A DNA stretch of 64,000 nt from Neobacillus piezotolerans (GTDB lineage Bacteria > Bacillota > Bacilli > Bacillales > Cytobacillaceae): NCBI RefSeq assembly GCF_003362805.1, contig NZ_QNQT01000004.1, positions 124,001-188,000 on the forward strand, given 5' to 3'. How positions within the stretch are numbered: position 1 is the first letter of the stretch; every line of letters starts with the position of its first letter. The position numbers and the translations under genes are program-made. Below are positions 27,006-35,020 of the stretch, piece by piece. Below the pieces are notes generated by a model. The model was not told where the DNA came from. It did not search any database and saw nothing but the letters and a program-made list of their open reading frames with translations.

Positions 27006-28070
27006 TTACTGGCGGTATTGTTCATAAACCCTTACCAATTGCTCGGTGATTATCCTGCTGTCATATGCCTTTCTTACAAACTCATAGGATTCTCGGGCTG
27101 ATTGTTGAAGGAAGCTTCGTTGATTAACCACTTTTGCCAACTCGAATATTAATTCATCATCAGATAGCTGCCTGAAAGCTGCCCCCATCATAATAAAATC
27201 ATGGTTGTCTTTTGTGATCACACTTCCGAACCCATCCCACATTGCATAAACAGGTATTTTGCAGGAGAGAGCTTCCAATGCGACTCTCCCACTCCCCATC
27301 ACCAAGTCGGATATCCTATAGAAATCTTCAATATTCTCCTGCCAGCCCAATAATTTTATTTTTATATTGGAAGATACTTTTGTGGGGATCGCTTTCTTCA
27401 CGTCGTTAAGCTTTCCGCCATCACCAATGATAATAAGGTTTAGCCCTTTTACAAAATTTGAAAGCTGGGAAGAGCATTTTAATAATTGGATGATTGGCAA
27501 TTCCTTGTCATCATCAAAACGGCTAACAACAGAAATGGTAAAGTTGGCGGGGTTAAGCCCCAGAGAGGAGAGTAGGCGATTATCTCCGGCTTTGGGATAA
27601 AACTTCTGAAAGTCTATTCCGTTTCTGATAATGGAAATTTTCTCAGGCTGATAGGCATTGTTCAAAAGATACAATGCCACTCTATAGTCGACGGCAATTA
27701 TTCTCTTTAATACTTTGCTAACTTCATAACCTAGAGGAGAATCATCCACCCCGAAATCATAAATGCCGTGCATTGTAACAATTAAAGGTTTTTTAAAATG
27801 AATTGCAAATTCTCGTCCTTTATCGATTGCTGTAAATGGATGTGAATGGATGATATCGGGCTTGAACTTCTCAATTTGTTTTAAGGAGCCCTCTGACCAA
27901 TTAAGATATTTAAATTTTGAGGGGGTTATTTGTGAAAGAACTTGTGGTGAAATTGATGCGGTGAATAAAAGAATTTCATGACCCAGTTTAGTTAGTTCAT
28001 TAACCAATGTAACAACATGAGTTTCCAATCCACCCTGTACCAAATGGTCTGCAAGCATGAGTATTTTTAT
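27006..28070 (-). CDS. Family 4 glycosyltransferase
   Basis: A GT-B enzyme of ~355 aa. The N-terminus KILMLADHLVQGGLETHVVTL and GTMHG-like IVTMHGIYDFG are typical of GT4. So are FTISVVSRFDDDKELPIIQLL and the distal donor site SDLVMGSGRVALEALSCKIPVYA. No ATG exists at the expected start. AAAGGGGTGG is well placed for ATA (28070-28068), which replaces ATG in the canonical MKILM context; an in-frame TTG at 28088 abuts the upstream stop but has no ribosome binding site. I give the ATA coordinate. Part of the glycan operon. Confidence 0.82.
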   Translation of the reverse strand: MKILMLADHLVQGGLETHVVTLVNELTKLGHEILLFTASISPQVLSQITPSKFKYLNWSEGSLKQIEKFKPDIIHSHPFTAIDKGREFAIHFKKPLIVTMHGIYDFGVDDSPLGYEVSKVLKRIIAVDYRVALYLLNNAYQPEKISIIRNGIDFQKFYPKAGDNRLLSSLGLNPANFTISVVSRFDDDKELPIIQLLKCSSQLSNFVKGLNLIIIGDGGKLNDVKKAIPTKVSSNIKIKLLGWQENIEDFYRISDLVMGSGRVALEALSCKIPVYAMWDGFGSVITKDNHDFIMMGAAFRQLSDDELIFELAKVVNQRSFLQQSARESYEFVRKAYDSRIITEQLVRVYEQYRQ

Positions 28071-28088
28071 GTCGGCCACCCCTTTCAA

Positions 28089-29339
28089 TCATTTGTGTTT
28101 TTCTCCATCTTGAACTTTTGTTAATTTTTCATACTCCAATTCTCTTAAATTCATGTAGTAATCTTTTTGGAAAACGAAGAGTTCATACTGGTGAAGAAGT
28201 TTTAGCTTTTCCTTCAAAACATTCTCGGGTAGCTTTTTATCACCATATCCAAATACATATAAATTTTTCTTGCATAAACTGTGGACAACTTCAGATAGTG
28301 CGATATGCTGTGTATGGCCATATTCCCCATGTAAATTATGGGTGACGATTTTTTTATAATCCTTCCCTTTCAACTCATTTTTTATTTTTTTTGTTAAAGC
28401 GGGCCTGTCAAAATCTCCTTCCCAAACGTCAGGGAAATCCCAGATTTCATATTCCGCTCCCAGACTTTTCATGACAAATTTAAACTCGGAAGCCCTTTCT
28501 TTGTTATTGCTGTTCGTAACGCAAATTACCTTCCAACCTTTTTCTTTTATTAGTTCACCACCGCCGAACAAGACTTCATCATCCGGATGCGCGACAATCA
28601 TTAGCTTATCCGCCTTAATTCGAGTATCTTCCTTTCTTTGCGGTTCAATTGCTTTTAAATAGGTTTCCAGATCATTCTGGAACTCTTTTGCAGTTTGGTA
28701 ACGTTTTGAAGGTTTGTCGTGCATTGCTTTTTCAAGGATCGTTCTAAGCTTTAAATCTTCCAACGTGGAAGGTTTACTCTGCCCATTTATCATGTACACA
28801 CATACGGCCGCTGCTCCATAAAGGTCGTAATTATCGCTGATATCGATTTCAGAAGGCCCCATCCAGCCATTTGCTTTCCCACGGTATACCCCTTTACGGT
28901 CCTTCACCACAGACAAGCCGAAATCGATGAGCTTAATTTCGCAATTCACCCGGTCAGTCAATAAAATATTCTTGGGGCCAATGTCAGTGTGCAAAATTCC
29001 TTTGGAGTGCAACTTATTCAACGATTTTAAAATGTTGATTGTAATTTTTATAGAGCTAATTAAATCGTATTGTTTTAATTCATTTCCGTACACTCTTTCC
29101 ATGACAATCCACGCATGGCCTTCATGGATGAAGAAATCATAAAATTGAACCAAACCTTTATATTCACCATAGCTTTTCATTATCCAGGCTTCCCTTAGCG
29201 CCTTTGCGATATTGGACATTTTTTTTACAGCGATTTCCCTCTTCCCGATTGAATCAACTCCAAAGTAGACCAGACTGGATCCCCCATGACCCTTTTGCGT
29301 CATACTAATGATGTAGTTTCCCAAAATTTGCTCTGCCAT
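28089..29339 (-). CDS. Ser/Thr protein kinase fused to PIG-L/LmbE-type deacetylase
   Basis: 416 aa with two enzyme domains. Residues ~1-235 are a Hanks-type kinase: KGHGGSSLVYFG glycine loop, Lys39 in EIAVKK, HTDIGPKN catalytic loop (Asp119), IDFGLS (Asp149). Residues ~245-416 are a PIG-L deacetylase with AHPDDE (250-255) and HGEYGHTQH, the zinc ligands of enzymes that deacetylate GlcNAc-linked substrates. All key residues are present in both halves. There is no membrane segment or PASTA domain. The pairing is unusual. It may deacetylate an amino-sugar intermediate under phosphorylation control, but that is inference. Start: ATG 29339 has AAAGGAGG about 13 bases upstream; ATG 29384 is an alternative. 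Confidence 0.88.
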   Translation of the reverse strand: MAEQILGNYIISMTQKGHGGSSLVYFGVDSIGKREIAVKKMSNIAKALREAWIMKSYGEYKGLVQFYDFFIHEGHAWIVMERVYGNELKQYDLISSIKITINILKSLNKLHSKGILHTDIGPKNILLTDRVNCEIKLIDFGLSVVKDRKGVYRGKANGWMGPSEIDISDNYDLYGAAAVCVYMINGQSKPSTLEDLKLRTILEKAMHDKPSKRYQTAKEFQNDLETYLKAIEPQRKEDTRIKADKLMIVAHPDDEVLFGGGELIKEKGWKVICVTNSNNKERASEFKFVMKSLGAEYEIWDFPDVWEGDFDRPALTKKIKNELKGKDYKKIVTHNLHGEYGHTQHIALSEVVHSLCKKNLYVFGYGDKKLPENVLKEKLKLLHQYELFVFQKDYYMNLRELEYEKLTKVQDGEKHK

Positions 29340-29389
29340 TTCTCGTCCGTTTCCTCCTTTTGTTAGAACGATGAGATTCGGCATTCCTC

Positions 29390-30403
29390 CTATTTTTTCT
29401 TTAAGGCTTTCTGTATGATTTTCAATGCTACCTCCGCCCGGGCAACCCAATCATGTTTCATGGCCTCTTTTTGTCTCTCATAAATTTTTTCCGCTGTATT
29501 CATCTTTAATGCCTCTTCAATTATTGCAAGGACATTTTTCTTTTCAGCAAAATGGCACAGATGCTTGTATTTGGAAAGTTCGGGCAGCCGGACGCTCACC
29601 ACAGGTTTGCCCGCTGAAATGTATTCGTAAAATTTAATTGGATTCGTGGCTTTTATCATATCTGTCATTTTAAAGGGAATGATGGCCACATCAAACCAGC
29701 TTAAATAACGCGGCAGTTCTTCATAAAATTTCATGTCCAACATCTTGACATTGTGATGTTTTATTTGGATATTCTGGGAACCGATTAGTACGACAGGGTA
29801 CCGATCCGCGATTTTCTCGATTAATTCAACATCCAGCCACGAATAAATAGCCCCGTAATAGCCGATTAATGGGCGTCCTTTTGTGGACGGAAGATCTTTT
29901 GGGCGGTTTCCAATCGGGCTGGACGCCTTTTTGAAATGATCAAAGTCCGCACCGTTCGGCAGAAGATGAACGTTTCGCCCGTTCGCCTTATGCTCATTGT
30001 AAATTGGAGGTGAGGTGGCAAAGATAATATCACATTTTTCTTCCATTTCCGGGATGTACGATTTCCAGACGGAAAACTCGTCAGAAGGAAGATCACAGGA
30101 ATCAAAAATAGCTAAATCAGGTTTATGCAGGTCGATTTGATTTCCTTGATTCACTGCGCACCAAAGAATTTTCTTTCCTTTAATAAATGGCGAGATATCG
30201 ACATCCTTTTTTACCACCCTAAAATTAGGAAGGTGTGAAAATGGAACTTCAACCGGTTCATCCTGATCGAAAAAAGTCTCAGGATTTAAAAAAAGGACAT
30301 TGGCTCCCAACTCCGCCATCGCTTTCATGATTTGCTGTGGCCTTTGGTGCATAAATTTATAATCAATGGCTGGGGGATAGATAATCGTAATGTCTTTACT
30401 CAT
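29390..30403 (-). CDS. Glycosyltransferase, TuaH-like
   Basis: A 337-aa GT-B protein. The N-terminal MHQRPQQIMKAMAELGANVLFLNP matches the RPQ signature of TuaH-type enzymes. The C-terminal domain has GRPLIGYYGAIYSWLDVELI and NPIKFYEYISAGKPVVSVRLPE. ATG follows GGGAGG. It overlaps or abuts the kinase-deacetylase gene downstream and is 31 bp from the CgeB-like gene upstream. Sugar specificity is unknown. Confidence 0.86.
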   Translation of the reverse strand: MSKDITIIYPPAIDYKFMHQRPQQIMKAMAELGANVLFLNPETFFDQDEPVEVPFSHLPNFRVVKKDVDISPFIKGKKILWCAVNQGNQIDLHKPDLAIFDSCDLPSDEFSVWKSYIPEMEEKCDIIFATSPPIYNEHKANGRNVHLLPNGADFDHFKKASSPIGNRPKDLPSTKGRPLIGYYGAIYSWLDVELIEKIADRYPVVLIGSQNIQIKHHNVKMLDMKFYEELPRYLSWFDVAIIPFKMTDMIKATNPIKFYEYISAGKPVVSVRLPELSKYKHLCHFAEKKNVLAIIEEALKMNTAEKIYERQKEAMKHDWVARAEVALKIIQKALKKK

Positions 30404-30434
30404 CTCAAGCCTCCCTTGTTAATAGACAATTTGT

Positions 30435-31376
30435 TTACTTACCCAAGTTTTTAATTATTTCTGCGGCACGCTGTTTGTAGGTATGGTGTTTATACACAAA
30501 TTCCTGCCCAGTTTTGGCTATTTTTTCTCTTTCCTTTTCATTTTTTAAATAAAACTCCATTAAATTGACCGTTTCATCATAAGAGCTTGACCAAACGAGG
30601 TGTTTGTGATTTTTAAACATCGATTCAATGGCCTTCGTCCGCTGGGTTAAAAAGAATCCTGCGCACCCTAGAACTTCAAATGTCCTCATTGATTGCATCG
30701 TGCCCGAGTCGGTTATTGAGTGGACTCCAAGGGTAATCTTTGCAGAAGAATAGGCGTAAACGGATTCTTCATGTGAAAGATAGCCCTTTGCAAATGGACC
30801 TGGGACATTAAACCGGTGATTTGGGTTCTGCCAGTCCATTCCATAGATGGCAATCGCTTTTCCTTTATCGATAAATGGCTGCAGGATATATGTGTACGCT
30901 TCATAACGCTCGTCAAAAACGTCATAATTATTTCCAATGTGAACAGCATCAAGGTCGGAATACGGTTTTTTTGGCTTTTTCCGATTGTAATAATCGGGAT
31001 CCATCGCAAAGGGAATGCAAATCGCCTTATGATTTTTTCTTTTGTAATTTTTTAACATTTCCGCACAGGGGGTAAGCGTCAAAACTGATTTTTCAGCCCA
31101 TTCCATTGCAAGTGAATCATTGGCGACAGGATCCTCGATCGCCCAATAAATATGGGGGATTTGGAATTTTTCAAGAACAGGGAAGACGAACCTTTTCGTA
31201 TCGACTCCGCCTTCCGTGAAAAGATAGTCAGGCTTGAACCGATTGATTTTTTGAATGAGCCCTTTCTCCGACTGTTCTGGAACTTCCAATCTGTCTGTTT
31301 TCCAACCCATTTTTTCAAAGCCGGGCTGCATTCCGTATTTAATGATGGGCGGCGGATTTGTAAAAAGAATTTTCAA
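30435..31376 (-). CDS. CgeB-family glycosyltransferase
   Basis: A 313-aa protein of the CgeB/Glyco_trans_1_2 type. It has PHIYWAIEDPVANDS and VHIGNNYDVFDERYEAY, then the C-terminal ITDSGTMQSMRTFEVLGCAGFFLTQ. CgeB in B. subtilis is a spore-crust maturation protein made under sigma-K. The start is TTG at 31376, with AAGGAG seven bases upstream, giving MKILFTNPPP. A sigma-K-like promoter lies ~60 bp upstream. This suggests the downstream half of the cluster is made in the mother cell. Confidence 0.85.
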   Translation of the reverse strand: MKILFTNPPPIIKYGMQPGFEKMGWKTDRLEVPEQSEKGLIQKINRFKPDYLFTEGGVDTKRFVFPVLEKFQIPHIYWAIEDPVANDSLAMEWAEKSVLTLTPCAEMLKNYKRKNHKAICIPFAMDPDYYNRKKPKKPYSDLDAVHIGNNYDVFDERYEAYTYILQPFIDKGKAIAIYGMDWQNPNHRFNVPGPFAKGYLSHEESVYAYSSAKITLGVHSITDSGTMQSMRTFEVLGCAGFFLTQRTKAIESMFKNHKHLVWSSSYDETVNLMEFYLKNEKEREKIAKTGQEFVYKHHTYKQRAAEIIKNLGK

Positions 31377-31435
31377 ATATAGCACTCCTTACCTTTCACT
31401 TGTTGGTGAATCAATGTGGCCTTTACCTTTCTTGG

Positions 31436-31463
31436 CATAGTATGAAGGTTTTAGAAAAAAGGT
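31436..31463 (-). promoter_or_regulatory. Possible sigma-K-type promoter before the CgeB-like gene
   Basis: Minus strand ACC (31463-31461), 16-bp spacer, CATACTATG (31444-31436), close to the sigma-K pattern AC-N16-CATAnnnTA. TTGGCATAGTA occurs twice here, at 31432 and 31471 (plus strand), 39 bases apart. It falls in the 246-bp gap 31377-31622, which holds no gene I can see. Confidence 0.35.
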
Positions 31464-31622
31464 AAGGGTATTGGCATAGTAATTTAAATTAATCGGAAAA
31501 GATTGTTTGTTCAGTCCAGCTTAAAATCATTACAGTGAAGACCTTTACATACGTTCATTGTTTGCAAAGTCGGAAATTACCGGAAAAATTGAAATTGAAG
31601 CGGGGTGGTTGGGAAATAGGGT

Positions 31623-33209
31623 TCAACGTAATTTCTCAATGTTTTTCCGGATTTTCTCTTGCCCCAGAGGCCTTTTTTTGAGCTGGCTGATATCAAAAAA
31701 ACGAATTTGGGAGTTTGTTTGGACAGATTGTTCATAAACAAATGACAACGCATTCTGATCAAGAGTCCAGGCAGTAGGTTTAGTCAAGTTGTCCTCAAAA
31801 TAGTGATTCATCAAGTCCAAAAATTCATGTCCTTGTGCATTGTTTTTAATAAAAACATTTCCTGCCATCATTCTTCTCCAAGGGCATAGGCTTACGACGC
31901 CAATGGAAAATGGAAAAGCAACATCACCATTATTTATTTGACTTAAATAGTCACTTGGATCTTCGGTAAAAGACATATCCGCATCCATAATATAAACGTC
32001 CCGATCATAATGCTTCATCAAGTTGCTTGCCTGAATGAAACGGGCACATGAATAATACGTTTTTTTATCTTTCACCCAATTTGGAAGCTGTTCGGTAGTA
32101 ATGGAGATATTTGCAGGGGAGGCTGGCTGCCCCATAAATTTTTGCATCTGATTCAGGTAGTTGATTGCATCGATCTTAAGGTGACGGAGTTCATCTTTAT
32201 CTCCAATAAGATGAAAATGAAATGGATAGTTTGTAAGAATACCTGCAAAATAAAACAGCTGAGGTCCGTAAAGCCTTAAAAAACGGGTATCCAGGGACAG
32301 TAAAAAGAATGGGCCCTTTTTTGCACTTACCTTTCCATTACTTATCCATTTTGCCGTACCAGGGCTATATTCGCCTGTTGGAAAGCTGTACGTAAATAGA
32401 CCTTGGTCAAAGTATAAAAACTTAATATAGTCTACACCCTCTGAGCTTATGTTTGAAAAAGACGTTTCCGCTTCAGCGCGGCTTCCAATGAAACTCAATA
32501 ATTTTCCCCTTAACACATCGGTAAAAGCCATTTTGGAACCGGCTTCATCTAATTCATTTAGCCTTTCTAGAATAAAAGCTGGTGAATTCTGTGTTGTAAG
32601 CTGCTCAAAAATAGTCTTATAAGATTTGTAATTAAGGCCATGGGTATTGAAATCCTGTTTGAATTTAAGATAATAATCAAGGTAAATAAGGAGATTCCCA
32701 AAAAAAGTGTCCTTTATTCCATACTTATGCAGCGCGAACGAAATGAACTCTTTGGCGGTCTGATGTCGGTGATTTCTGTCTCGCCAAATACTTTGCATGA
32801 GGGAAACAATCATATTCCTAAGGATTATCCGTGAATTGGGTGAATCCTCTACGGCCAGGTTATAGAGGGCCTCAAAATTTTCAGATGCCTGGCCTATATG
32901 ATAGCCATCCACCAAAAAGTTGGAGGACATCAAACTATCTATAACTGGTTTATAAGATGTTTTATCAATCCACCGTTCTTTGTCGCGTATTTGGTATTTA
33001 AATTTGTAATTGTAAGGAGCATGAAGAAGTTCATCTTCATGAATCGTTAAGGAAGTTCCTTTAGGAATAATTATCTTTTTCTCATACTGATTTGTAATTG
33101 TGTTATATAAAACAAGCCTTGTTTCCTGATGGATTCCTTCTTTTTCGTAAGGATTAAAAAGGTGTTTCAAAATTTCACCCCGTTTTGAAAAAGGACTATA
33201 TTGTAACAT
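31623..33209 (-). CDS. Unrecognised protein with glycosyltransferase-like C-terminal domain
   Basis: 528 aa, no signal peptide or membrane helix. I do not recognise the N-terminal ~280 residues, which look helical and repeat-like. The C-terminal part has LLSLDTRFLRLYG, FHFHLIGDK and YDRDVYIMDADMSF near residue 408. That resembles the DxD region of GT-A fold transferases of the GT8/nucleotide-diphospho-sugar type. ATG at 33209 overlaps the end of the upstream gene by 14 bases, so the two are translationally linked. A role in building the same glycan is likely from context. Confidence 0.7.
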   Translation of the reverse strand: MLQYSPFSKRGEILKHLFNPYEKEGIHQETRLVLYNTITNQYEKKIIIPKGTSLTIHEDELLHAPYNYKFKYQIRDKERWIDKTSYKPVIDSLMSSNFLVDGYHIGQASENFEALYNLAVEDSPNSRIILRNMIVSLMQSIWRDRNHRHQTAKEFISFALHKYGIKDTFFGNLLIYLDYYLKFKQDFNTHGLNYKSYKTIFEQLTTQNSPAFILERLNELDEAGSKMAFTDVLRGKLLSFIGSRAEAETSFSNISSEGVDYIKFLYFDQGLFTYSFPTGEYSPGTAKWISNGKVSAKKGPFFLLSLDTRFLRLYGPQLFYFAGILTNYPFHFHLIGDKDELRHLKIDAINYLNQMQKFMGQPASPANISITTEQLPNWVKDKKTYYSCARFIQASNLMKHYDRDVYIMDADMSFTEDPSDYLSQINNGDVAFPFSIGVVSLCPWRRMMAGNVFIKNNAQGHEFLDLMNHYFEDNLTKPTAWTLDQNALSFVYEQSVQTNSQIRFFDISQLKKRPLGQEKIRKNIEKLR

Positions 33210-34959
33210 AGTCCTTAAAGTTCTTGATGTTTGAAATAATCATTGACTTGTTGATGAAATCTTCATCTGATATTTTCCAGCTATGCAAATTGTGCTCCCG
33301 GGATTTTACCCGGACATGGTTAAATCGGTCATTTGAATAGACGGTGATTCCTTTTTTATTACACTCCTTTAAAAACTTTGTGTCAGTTCCCTCATTGCCC
33401 TTTGGATAGGAAACGAGTTCAAACACCTCTTTTCTAATTACCATTGTTGTTCCGGAGACAAATTTAGTGAAGGTATGCTCCTTATCCAATTCCCTCATAA
33501 CAAATGTATTTGCAGCTTCAACATGAGCATAATAGGTGCTCTTGCCAACAATATCGGCCCTTGACCAGGTAAATGCGTGCATTGAATCAAGTAAATAATT
33601 TGGAGCATAATAATGCTCTTCATCAAAAACAGCGACATAGGGATGCTTGCTGATTTTTATGCCTGATGAGAACGTTTCCCCATAAGCAGTACCGGCAGGC
33701 ATTTTTTTAACTTGAATGTGGTCATCGTCTTTGATCAGCCTCATCCAGTCATCTTCCTGAACAGAGCCTTCATTTATTAAAACAATGAGTTCTTTGTTCT
33801 CGTAGTTGAGTTCCCTATAGTTCTTGAGAATATTATCGATGTGCTCTTGGCTTGTATTAACGGTTATCAAAGATACCCCCGGCAAATCGCTTTTTCTCTC
33901 ATACTGTATACCAACAACGTCCAGTATTTTTTCAAACCGATGTTTATATAAATGGTGTTTATGAATTTCACGGATTCCTAACAAGCTTAACTTTTCTCTT
34001 TCCTCTTTGTTTTCCAACAAACTTTTCAAGTGATTTTCCACTTCTTTTTCTGAGGAAGCGACTTTTACGATATCTTGAAACATTGAGGAAATGGCATCTG
34101 AGACGGAACTGATTACACATGTTCCGGTGGCCAAAAGTTCGAATACCCTTCTCGAAAACATTGTCGGGCTGCCCGTCACCGAATTGATATTTAAAAAAAC
34201 CTTAAAAATTTTATAGGCTTTGACCATATCAAGATAATCAAGATAACCAATAATATTATTCTGAAAGTAATCGGGGAATTGATAATTTTTGTTGCCCGTA
34301 AAATGAAACATTCGATCAAAAATTTTTAAATCATAACGGAGAGCGGGTTTTAAAAGTAGATTAATATACTTTTGTCTTTTTAAATGTTTGAATGAATACC
34401 AAGTACCTGCAAAGGCTACGTTTTCCTTTGGTGTGTTATTTGAAAAAACAGGATTATGAACTGCAGGCTGTGCCGCGAAGGGTAGAGGATATACGTGCTG
34501 ATGGCTAACCTGTTTTTGATATTTGGGAATACAATTACTATCAGTGGTAAAGATATAATCAAAAAGTTTTGCAGTGGTAATAAAATAGGTAAAGTTGGGT
34601 GGGTCTTCCTTATTCCAGAATACTGTAGGAATGCCTTTTTCATTGCAATATTGAATTAAAGCCTTTATTTGGGAATGGTCGTGTTTACCAACGCTCGTCA
34701 ACAGGTTCCGCCATGAATCATCAACTCCCCGCCAAGCGGATTCCACAAGCAGGAAATGGGGCTTAAATGCTTCAATCTTTTCAACCCAGTCAGATAAATA
34801 AAGCTGCATTAAATTGCACTCATACTTAAAACACTCGAAGCTGAAGGTGTCCAAAATACACGCGACTCTAATTTCTGGATGCTCACAGTGGGTTGTCGAT
34901 ATTTCAGGAATTGCCTTGATTTTCTGATGAAGGGATTTATCAATTAAGTAAGAGCCCAT
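33196..34959 (-). CDS. CgeB-like glycosyltransferase fused to a GT2 domain
   Basis: 587 aa. Residues ~1-350 resemble CgeB-type transferases: PTVFWNKEDPPNFTYF, VAFAGTWYSFKHLKRQ, TGSPTMFSRRVFELLATGTC. From about 362 a GT2 domain begins (GVSLITVNTSQEH) and continues through ADIVGK, SGTTMVIRKEV and FNHVRVK, homologous to the separate GT2 at 23287. Its acidic cluster reads FDEEHYY where the homologue has FDDDDYY, so metal binding may be altered. ATG at 34959 has AGGAG ten bases upstream. A two-domain enzyme may add two successive sugars. Confidence 0.85.
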   Translation of the reverse strand: MGSYLIDKSLHQKIKAIPEISTTHCEHPEIRVACILDTFSFECFKYECNLMQLYLSDWVEKIEAFKPHFLLVESAWRGVDDSWRNLLTSVGKHDHSQIKALIQYCNEKGIPTVFWNKEDPPNFTYFITTAKLFDYIFTTDSNCIPKYQKQVSHQHVYPLPFAAQPAVHNPVFSNNTPKENVAFAGTWYSFKHLKRQKYINLLLKPALRYDLKIFDRMFHFTGNKNYQFPDYFQNNIIGYLDYLDMVKAYKIFKVFLNINSVTGSPTMFSRRVFELLATGTCVISSVSDAISSMFQDIVKVASSEKEVENHLKSLLENKEEREKLSLLGIREIHKHHLYKHRFEKILDVVGIQYERKSDLPGVSLITVNTSQEHIDNILKNYRELNYENKELIVLINEGSVQEDDWMRLIKDDDHIQVKKMPAGTAYGETFSSGIKISKHPYVAVFDEEHYYAPNYLLDSMHAFTWSRADIVGKSTYYAHVEAANTFVMRELDKEHTFTKFVSGTTMVIRKEVFELVSYPKGNEGTDTKFLKECNKKGITVYSNDRFNHVRVKSREHNLHSWKISDEDFINKSMIISNIKNFKDYVTI

Positions 34960-35020
34960 CAATTGTTAACTCCTCTCGGCCGTAAATGAATCATTTTTTC
35001 AAATGTATTAGGAAGGATGC

